A stretch of 64,000 nt of DNA. Source: Parasediminibacterium sp046546515 (GTDB taxonomy: Bacteria; Bacteroidota; Bacteroidia; Chitinophagales; Chitinophagaceae). The stretch's first letter is position 1; every line of letters starts with the position of its first letter. The position numbers and the translations under genes are program-made. The notes below the pieces were generated by a model. It was not told the DNA's origin, ran no database searches, and saw only the letters and a program-made list of their open reading frames with translations. The stretch spans positions 62,001 to 126,000 of the forward strand of contig NZ_JBKHKJ010000003.1 in NCBI RefSeq assembly GCF_046546515.1, read 5' to 3'. This document shows, piece by piece, positions 54,076 to 61,350 of this stretch.

Positions 54076-57000
54076 TAAAAACAAATATTGCTTTATACAA
54101 TATTTGGCCATCGAATGATTTTACAACAATTGTGTAATTGCCTGCAAGTAGTGTTGATGGGAAGCGCAAAGGGTATGAACTATTGCCACCGGTATGGAAA
54201 ATGGGCTGGCTGGCTATCTCGGCACCTATATTATTGTAGATAATTACTGTGTAATTACCGTTTGCGGCATTGCTAATCTGGAGGTTTACCCGTTTATTTT
54301 TTGAAGGGTTGGGGTACAATGCAAAACCAAAGTTGTCTAGCCTATTTTTAATTTCAGCAATATTGCTATACAATATCTCCCCATTAGTCGACACGGCTTT
54401 AACCCGATAGTAGGTATTGCCTTGAGGAACCGTATTGCAGGTATAACTATAAGCTGGCTGGTTAGTAGCCGATACACTATCTATGTTGGCAAATGCATTG
54501 CCATCGGCAGATTGGCCTATTTCAAAATACCGGGTACTGGCTGTTCCCGTAACCTGCCAATGAAGCAATGCCTTCTCTTGTACCTTAGCTGCTTGCAGGG
54601 CAATGTTTTTTATGGGCAAAGGGGCTGCCCTGCCGAACACCAATTGAAAACGTGTTGCACTATGGGAATTGCTATCGCCAGTGGTAGCAAAGGAATAAAA
54701 AGGGTTAGCTGTTATTTCTTGGGTAGTGCCTACAAAATTATCCTGCAGTTTTATAGAAGATAGCCTTTCAAATTGCCCAAAATCTGTAAAGTGGAGCATA
54801 AATTTGCTCGCTGTATTGTTATATACCAGCAGTGGAACGGTATCAGATAAAATAGCAAGCCGTTTTGTATTTACTGAAAGCAGCCATTTTTTTTTTGCCG
54901 TAGCTATGTAAGGTGGGGTTTCTGTATTTAAGCAATAAGTATCAAAATGGGTATATGCTTCATTGGAAATAGCAGTATCCGAACCGAACAACACAACCGC
55001 ATCGCCTACAAAACTGCTATCAGTATTCAGTAGGGTGCATCTTAGCTTGTTGTTCCATGCTTGGCTTGGGGGCGAACCAAATATGGTAACGCTACCTTTA
55101 GGGGAGGCTGCCTTTTGCTGCTCAGAGAAAGACACTGTCCCGTCTGCAGCATCCGTCTTTTCTACAAAAAAAGCACTACCAGAAGGCACTACCACATCCG
55201 TAACATTGTCAGCCGAATAGTCAGTAGGCCAGTACCCTGTGCTTATCTTGGTGGCTTTGTTCCAACTGCCATAGCTGCGTGCTGTATTGCCAGTAACAGG
55301 ATACATCCACAGGTTACCTGTAACTGTACTGCTGTTCGCAGCAATAAAAGCAGAGGCGTTCAAGGCACAGGGATAAGGATTGCCCAATAAAGTGTAAGCT
55401 GGATTTGCCCCATAGCTGGTAGTGCCATAAACGGTAGCCGTGGGCGATGTGGAGTATGCACCCGTGGCAGACAACACAACAGAATCGGGAGGGGCTGGAT
55501 GTGAAGTATTTAACTGGTTGTTGCAACCTCCCCCATTGCCCCTTGTACCCCGGATATTGGCAGCATATCCCACACCAGGCATTAAACTGGTAGCATTGGT
55601 ATTGGGTACGCTTACCCATCGGGAATTGTTCACAAAAGCTGCACTGTATGTATAAAGGGAAGACTTGTTGGTTAGGGTAACGTCAAAGCCATTGCTATTT
55701 ACATTGCCACAAACGGCACCCCCTACCCCACTGCCTGTGATATATACCTGCTGCTGCCAGGCATTGTTTATTTGCTGGCTTACTGGGCTGCTGATGAATA
55801 TGTTTTTCCTGGCAGTTTTGGCAGGTATATACCTTTCCACGGTAATATTACCAGTAATAGATGCCCCAGATTGTATCGGCACTAAGCTAGCAGTGGCAAT
55901 AGAATTGCTTTTTAGCACAAGGTTGCCATTGGTATTCAAATTGCCGTTGGATAAGTTCAATGTACCTGTAATGTTTACTTTATTGCTACCACTTGCTATT
56001 GACACCCCATTACCATTGGCAATGGCTAAGTTGCTAATAGAGCCTATACCCATTATCTTTTGGGGTGATGAGCCAGCTAGGGTTGTAAAGCCATTTCCTA
56101 CAATTGCCCCATTATTGGTAAGACTGTCGTTCACTTGAAGGTTGCCGTTTATTGCAACTGTTGCATTGTTATTTACAATTAGTTTCTTTACCGCTTGGGT
56201 TGCATTTACGGCGGGCTGTTTTATAGCGGCAGTTACCACAACATCCATATTTGTATTAGGGGCACCATTGCTCCAGTTGCCATTGGCAGTCCAAGAACTA
56301 TTGTAGGCACCGCTCCATGTAGTGCCGGCGTTGGGGTAAATGCCCGTGTCTGACAGTGTTTCATTAAAGTTTTCCCACCCTTTGCCTATATCGTTTAGGT
56401 TGCTTGAGGAAACAATCAATACTTGTTGGTTGGCAGCCAATGAAAAAGTATTGCTGGTAATGATTTGTGGTTGGATAAGGGTAGAGTCTGTACGGGCATA
56501 GTGTGCTTGGGTAATATGGATAGAATCAGCAACAATAGAATTGCTGATGTTCAAAGTCATTGTACCAGTGCTATCGTTGCGGTAAGAAGAATAAATGTTG
56601 CCATTTAGTTTTACGATAAGCCCCGATAATTTTCCATTGCTTATCTTGGTTACCAAGGTATTCCCTGTGGCGTTGATATTCCTTATCTCCACCATAAAAT
56701 ATTTCTTGATCTTGCCAGAGTAATTGTATAGCGAAGTGCCATTAGACGAGTCGCATTTAAATACAATATCATACGCATTGAAGGGAGCAGCGTTTTCCAG
56801 TACGCCTGCATAAGCTGTGTCCACTTGGTTAAAATCGTACCCTTTAATAATCGTCCTCAAACTTCCATAGGTATATTGTTTGTTCAAGGTGTCAATCACC
56901 AATGTTTGTGGGTTTAATATACCATTCCTGCCATAAGTAAAACGCAACCTACCTGTTATTTCGTAGGCACTTGTTGTTCCAGTAGAATTGGTGGGGAACG

Positions 57001-59269
57001 TTTCCACGTAGCCAATCATCCTGTCGGGCAAGGTAATCCAATGCTGGTTAGATGACCAATTGGTTGCCTTTGCCTTTGGCCCCGAATATTGGCGTTGCAA
57101 TATTGACGGCGTTGATGCACTTGCTGCGGTGCGGGAAACGCAAACCAAAGGCGAAATTTGAGTCATCATAAAGCCCCAGTCCAACACGGGCGAGGCTGGC
57201 GTGCTAAGGTTTACATGCACTTGGCTGCCTGCGAGCATCAAAACACTGTTCACGATTGAATCTTGTGTGTTGGCGTTTGATAAAGCTTGTGTAACCATAG
57301 AACCAACTAATGTAGGCATTCCTAAATTGCCCACTGGAGTTAGTACACCGGAAGCATAAGCAGTGGGGGCAACATTCCTTAACGAAACGCCATAAGAATA
57401 ATTGCCATATCGACCCCTAGGGCCTTGGATGTTCCTGTCATACACCAAAAAACTAGAAGGCAATGACAAGGGGGCAATGCTGGGTTTATAAAATGCGAGG
57501 GATACTACCATTTCATTCCCATAACCTGCAGTCAGGTTTATTTGGTTCAGCTTGGCACGGTAATACCCACTCCCGCTCATGGCAACCAGCGGCTCGGCAG
57601 AAGCATTAACCGTCATGTTCCACATAGACTTCCATGCGGGTGCCGTATAATACTCTGGCACCGCCCTTGGTTCAAGGTTCATGATTTCATAGTTTGCAGT
57701 TTTGGAAACACAGTCCCACGCAGGCTGGTAGCCAGATACTGCCCATATTTTAGCCAAGGAATTATTGGTACCACCGTGGTAGTCTTCCGTTTCATTCTGA
57801 TGGCCTAGGTAAGCATAGGCCCCATCGGGGAAACGGTCTGCAATGTTTACAGAATCTACTATTTGTTTTGCAAAAGAAACCCAATTACTATTGCCACGGA
57901 ACAAGCCTAGGTTCATCAATATTTGCGCATAGCTAATATCCCTATTGGTGTAGTTGTAGCTATAAATGCTATCTGCCCATCCCCTATGCACTTTGCCCAT
58001 TGTATCGGCGGCATCCAACAAACGCTGGTTCAACACAGATGGGATATACCCTGATGGGAAAGACTGTGCCACCATCCACCAAGCATAGCAGGATTTGGCA
58101 GCGGCAAACCAATCGTTCAGGGCATCTAACGTAGAGCCCGGTGTTCCATAAACACCTGTGCCACCATTCACTTGGTAGTCGTCGGAAGTGGCATAAACAA
58201 TAGTGAGGAAACGCCGGAAAAGTTCTGGGTTGTATCGGTACTTGCTGTAAGGCGACACCAACAGCCAGTGCATATTCTCCGTATAACTGCCTAACGATCT
58301 AGCCACAATACTGCCTGCCGGGAAATTGACATATTCCCCTCTTACCGCTTTTGGGTAGGCCAAGCCTTGTGTATTATCAGCAAGATAGCTAGCAGCCCAA
58401 CTGTATAAGGCGTTGATATAAGGGTTGGTGGTATCTGTAACAATGATGGTGGGATTGAACCCTACTGCGTTTGTAGGCACTACTGGCACATAATGCGCCG
58501 TATCGGCAAGCATGGCATTGATAGAAGTTGTCAGCGAGCTTACCTCGGCAGTAAACCCTGAATCTTGTGCCGTTTGGCGCCTATCCATGGCCACTGAGAT
58601 AGCCATCTCGTGCATCTCGTGCAAGGAGTCTACTTTGAAAAAAGAAATATCATCAAACCAATAATACTTTGGGTAAGGCTCCGAAGGCGTAGGCGAAGAA
58701 CTCAAACCTGTATTGGGGCGGATGGAGATACGCATATTGGTACGCTCGGTAGTAGTCCAATTGGTGAGGTCTACATACATTTTGCACATTTTCCAGTTGG
58801 TAGTAGCAATATACAAGTTGGCAGGCTGCGTGGCATCGCCACTGGCACCATTTGCATTGCTGGCAGCGGTTGACTTAAACACATTGGCCACCACGGAATC
58901 GCCCGCATTGCCCCCCTTCAAGTAAAAAGTAAGCACGCAAGGGGCTGCTGGAGGTATAGTGGTATTTGGAATTACTTGCAATAGCTTTATATCATTCCTA
59001 TTGGTTTGCTTGGTAATGGTGATGTAAATAGCATTGCTGCCTGAATTCTGTGCAGTATTTACAATTTGTGATGTACCCGTGGATGAACTGGATACAAATG
59101 TTGTTTGCCATTGACCAGCCAAGGTATTGTTCATAGTGCCATTGCCTGTGGTTACGTTTGGGCTAGTACCTAAAGAAGAAGATTCAAAACCACCATTGGT
59201 AATGTAGTTTGTTTGTGCAATGAGAAATAGGGGTAAGTAACTTAACAGGGTAAGTATAGTTGCTTTCAT
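54071..59269 (-). CDS. Giant T9SS-secreted protein with possible polysaccharide lyase region
   Basis: A 1732-residue secreted protein. ATG 59269 gives the signal peptide MKATILTLLSYLPLFL; a TTG lies 12 bp upstream. Residues about 15-210 are a galactose-binding-like jelly roll (YITNGGFESSSLG, YYWFDDISFF). About 215-570 is a helical region (HWLLVSPYSKYRYNPELFRR, YAYLGHQNETEDYHGGTNNS, PEYYTAPAWKSMWNM) and about 570-970 a beta-sandwich, an order like PL8-type lyases. The family motifs are not clean, so activity is uncertain. A beta-helical stretch (NGNLNTNGNLVLKSNS) and a long region seen in other Bacteroidota surface proteins follow, ending with a type A sorting domain (YPNPSKNKRVNLQIS). It may serve acidic glycan breakdown with the beta-helix protein downstream on the other strand. 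Confidence 0.75.
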   Translation of the reverse strand: MKATILTLLSYLPLFLIAQTNYITNGGFESSSLGTSPNVTTGNGTMNNTLAGQWQTTFVSSSSTGTSQIVNTAQNSGSNAIYITITKQTNRNDIKLLQVIPNTTIPPAAPCVLTFYLKGGNAGDSVVANVFKSTAASNANGASGDATQPANLYIATTNWKMCKMYVDLTNWTTTERTNMRISIRPNTGLSSSPTPSEPYPKYYWFDDISFFKVDSLHEMHEMAISVAMDRRQTAQDSGFTAEVSSLTTSINAMLADTAHYVPVVPTNAVGFNPTIIVTDTTNPYINALYSWAASYLADNTQGLAYPKAVRGEYVNFPAGSIVARSLGSYTENMHWLLVSPYSKYRYNPELFRRFLTIVYATSDDYQVNGGTGVYGTPGSTLDALNDWFAAAKSCYAWWMVAQSFPSGYIPSVLNQRLLDAADTMGKVHRGWADSIYSYNYTNRDISYAQILMNLGLFRGNSNWVSFAKQIVDSVNIADRFPDGAYAYLGHQNETEDYHGGTNNSLAKIWAVSGYQPAWDCVSKTANYEIMNLEPRAVPEYYTAPAWKSMWNMTVNASAEPLVAMSGSGYYRAKLNQINLTAGYGNEMVVSLAFYKPSIAPLSLPSSFLVYDRNIQGPRGRYGNYSYGVSLRNVAPTAYASGVLTPVGNLGMPTLVGSMVTQALSNANTQDSIVNSVLMLAGSQVHVNLSTPASPVLDWGFMMTQISPLVCVSRTAASASTPSILQRQYSGPKAKATNWSSNQHWITLPDRMIGYVETFPTNSTGTTSAYEITGRLRFTYGRNGILNPQTLVIDTLNKQYTYGSLRTIIKGYDFNQVDTAYAGVLENAAPFNAYDIVFKCDSSNGTSLYNYSGKIKKYFMVEIRNINATGNTLVTKISNGKLSGLIVKLNGNIYSSYRNDSTGTMTLNISNSIVADSIHITQAHYARTDSTLIQPQIITSNTFSLAANQQVLIVSSSNLNDIGKGWENFNETLSDTGIYPNAGTTWSGAYNSSWTANGNWSNGAPNTNMDVVVTAAIKQPAVNATQAVKKLIVNNNATVAINGNLQVNDSLTNNGAIVGNGFTTLAGSSPQKIMGIGSISNLAIANGNGVSIASGSNKVNITGTLNLSNGNLNTNGNLVLKSNSIATASLVPIQSGASITGNITVERYIPAKTARKNIFISSPVSQQINNAWQQQVYITGSGVGGAVCGNVNSNGFDVTLTNKSSLYTYSAAFVNNSRWVSVPNTNATSLMPGVGYAANIRGTRGNGGGCNNQLNTSHPAPPDSVVLSATGAYSTSPTATVYGTTSYGANPAYTLLGNPYPCALNASAFIAANSSTVTGNLWMYPVTGNTARSYGSWNKATKISTGYWPTDYSADNVTDVVVPSGSAFFVEKTDAADGTVSFSEQQKAASPKGSVTIFGSPPSQAWNNKLRCTLLNTDSSFVGDAVVLFGSDTAISNEAYTHFDTYCLNTETPPYIATAKKKWLLSVNTKRLAILSDTVPLLVYNNTASKFMLHFTDFGQFERLSSIKLQDNFVGTTQEITANPFYSFATTGDSNSHSATRFQLVFGRAAPLPIKNIALQAAKVQEKALLHWQVTGTASTRYFEIGQSADGNAFANIDSVSATNQPAYSYTCNTVPQGNTYYRVKAVSTNGEILYSNIAEIKNRLDNFGFALYPNPSKNKRVNLQISNAANGNYTVIIYNNIGAEIASQPIFHTGGNSSYPLRFPSTLLAGNYTIVVKSFDGQILYKAIFVFM

Positions 59270-59478
59270 TTGCTTCAACAATCGTTAGCTTCAAAAATAT
59301 AACGATATTCTAAGTTGCATTTGCTTGTATGTTGCAGGTTATTGCCCTAGGTAATCATAATTGTAATGGCACATACAAATTGCATAACGAAGTGGCACAA
59401 CGAAAAAGCAAGGGTAAAATCCTTGGTATATAAAGAGAAGATGCTTTTTGTGTCCAAGCAGCAGCCCAATATGTAGCT

Positions 59479-59525
59479 TTTACGGCGATAGCACCGTTCA
59501 AGGCTTAGCTATCTATTGGGCTTTT
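59479..59525. repeat. 47-bp dispersed repeat, second copy (left part)
   Basis: Identical to 11603-11649 over 47 bases (core GATAGCACCGTTCAAGGCTT). The homology goes on as GTAGCGTAGATTTAAAC and then breaks at about 59545, where the first copy continues directly into the AACTTCCCGAAAGTT hairpin. Confidence 0.9.
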
Positions 59526-59740
59526 ATCGTAGCGTAGATTTAAACAATTACACACACCTCCCCATCATATCGAATTAAGCATCTGGCGCACCAGAAAATG
59601 GTTAATGACGGTTTGTAGGGGCAATCCCTTGCGGTTGCCCTAGTCACTTCGATCTCCCTGCCATTGTAAGACACGGGACATCTAACCACCCCCCGCCACT
59701 TTCATAAAATAACCAACATTGATAGCTTCGGCAGCATTCA

Positions 59741-59800
59741 AACTTCCCGAAAGTTTTTGAACTTTCGGGAAGTTGCGCAGAGGAGACTTTCAGAAAGCGA
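59741..59800. repeat. Dispersed repeat, second copy (right part with hairpin)
   Basis: AACTTCCCGAAAGTT (59741-59755) pairs with 59760-59774 in a 15-bp stem. The following TCAGAAAGCGAAGGAAAAC matches the tail of the intact copy near 11720-11740. About 215 bp separate it from the left part. Confidence 0.8.
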
Positions 59801-60079
59801 AGGAAAACACTTGAAGCACCCAACCATCCCCATTGCCGACAGCCTCGGCTACGACAAAACCGCTGTCTTTATCTTCTTCTGCATCCACAACCCGAGCGTG
59901 GATGAGGAGGGAAGTTATAGTGTGAGGGTGGAGGCGTAAGGGGAAGGGAATTTTAGTGGAATTCACATGGTCGTTGACCTATGTGATAAAATTTTAATTA
60001 TTTTTACTAGGTGGGATGCTGGATTATGACACCTTAAATAATAGTCGATATGAATAAACGCTAATTTACAATCATTATA

Positions 60080-60667
60080 ATGGAAAAGAAAGAAGATATT
60101 TTAGTAAGGCTTTATGGTTCAGTTCTTATAAAATTTGAGAATGTAACTTTCAAACTTAGATCAATTATACTTGAAATACTATATCCAAAATATAGCTTGG
60201 AACAACTAACCTTTTGTGAAATAATGACAGAAGGGCTTACAGCTGACCCTTTAAGAAAGAAATTGCTAGCATTGATAATTTCTAAATATTCTGATGAATC
60301 TTTAATTTATAAGTACTACTTCGCAATTTCAAAACACTTTTCAAACACAATTGAAATAAGAAATTCTTTTGCTCATGGCACTATATATATAGGTTATGAT
60401 GAGAATATTTACGGTGGGGAAATCGATTCTTTGTCAATTAGTCATTCTAAGATAAAAGCAACTGGGATTGATAGTAATCCCAAATCATTTTCAACAAAAA
60501 AATTAAATCTACTTATAGCCTATTTAATAGAAATAGAGAAGTCGCTTAAAATACTTTTCATTTTTATTTTACATCCAGATTTGAACATAAAAAACACGGC
60601 TACATTTGTTTCTAAAATTGAGGAGAGTATAGAAAAATTGAACAAATTTAAAATTGAACTAAAATAG
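60080..60667 (+). CDS. AT-rich hypothetical protein with HEPN-like RNxxAH motif
   Basis: A 195-residue, mostly helical protein of unknown function. IEIRNSFAHGTI gives Arg94-Asn-x-x-x-His99, an R-x4-H pattern typical of HEPN-domain proteins, many of which are RNases in toxin or defence systems. No membrane helix or signal peptide is seen, though the C-terminal part is hydrophobic (KILFIFILHPDL). The gene is much richer in A/T than its neighbours, with many AAA/ATA codons, which suggests recent gain. A small membrane-protein gene follows; no typical MNT nucleotidyltransferase partner is present. The motif alone does not prove the fold. Confidence 0.6.
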   Translation: MEKKEDILVRLYGSVLIKFENVTFKLRSIILEILYPKYSLEQLTFCEIMTEGLTADPLRKKLLALIISKYSDESLIYKYYFAISKHFSNTIEIRNSFAHGTIYIGYDENIYGGEIDSLSISHSKIKATGIDSNPKSFSTKKLNLLIAYLIEIEKSLKILFIFILHPDLNIKNTATFVSKIEESIEKLNKFKIELK

Positions 60668-60766
60668 ACTTTAAAGATATACCTCACTATAATTTCGCCC
60701 AACCAAGAGTTCTAAGAAAACACAAGGTATTAAAGGATAAAATTTTAATAACAAAAAATATTTCAA

Positions 60767-60976
60767 ATGAAAATCATCGGAATAATATTAATTCTGCTCC
60801 AAATTGCTGTTTATTTTTCGAGTTACTATGTTTCAATACATTTGCCTAAAGATTATAATTCAAATAATAACTTCTCAATACCTTACCTTTTAGGATATAA
60901 TTTAATTGGAATTATTGGGTTAATTGTTATAATTATTGAACGTAAAAAAGGTGGTAAAGGGGCTGATATTTCTTGA
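60767..60976 (+). CDS. Small membrane protein in AT-rich island
   Basis: A 69-residue protein with two hydrophobic helices (IIGIILILLQIAVYFSSYY and YNLIGIIGLIVIIIE) joined by a polar loop, ending in a basic tail ERKKGGKG. It has the same AT-rich composition as the HEPN-like gene 99 bp upstream and may be co-transcribed. Function is unknown. Confidence 0.5.
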   Translation: MKIIGIILILLQIAVYFSSYYVSIHLPKDYNSNNNFSIPYLLGYNLIGIIGLIVIIIERKKGGKGADIS

Positions 60977-61350
60977 TATTTTAATTAGCTACTCCACGCT
61001 AAACTTAATCCTAATTAAATCAATACAAATAAAAGAACTGTTGCCGGTGCGTGCTTGTGGCATGTACCCTTCGCTCCGTTCTTCCCGTCCTTTCGACACA
61101 GGAGAAATTTAACCGGGGTATAGCCGGTCTGCTGTTTGTAGGTAACCGCAACTTTCGGAAGTTTAGTCCGTAACATAACACTGCGTTATTTGCCCTACCT
61201 GCCCCACCCAACCAATCTTTTGAGCAATCAAGACAAGTAAAGGCATTACGTCAATCACTATAAAACTCATTAAAGCGTTATTTTTACAAATTACGCTTTA
61301 AAAGGATACTAGATATCCTAATGAAGGCACTGATAAAAAATTGCTTGACC
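60977..61350. other. GC-rich block next to the AT-rich island
   Basis: A 374-bp gap. Bases about 61036-61210 are far richer in G/C than both sides (GCCGGTGCGTGCTTGTGG, GGTATAGCCGGTCTGCTG). A short minus-strand frame across it has no recognisable protein. The rest is the likely promoter region of the beta-helix gene. It may mark the right border of a small acquired segment. Confidence 0.5.

Larger units (their letters stand above)
59270..60079. other. Mosaic intergenic region with repeat pieces
   Basis: An 810-bp gap. It contains a split copy of the 47-bp/hairpin repeat (59479-59525 and 59741-59800), about 215 bp between these that carries a GTAGGGGCAATCCCTTGCGG module, and a short open frame (59757-59939) whose end reads SLGYDKTAVFIFFCIHNPSV, possibly a gene fragment. 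The last 120 bp become AT-rich towards the next gene. Confidence 0.6.

Noticed and set aside
59757..59939. 60-codon frame as an independent gene
   Set aside because: Its first third is the dispersed hairpin repeat; the rest may be a fragment, but there is no recognisable domain or start.
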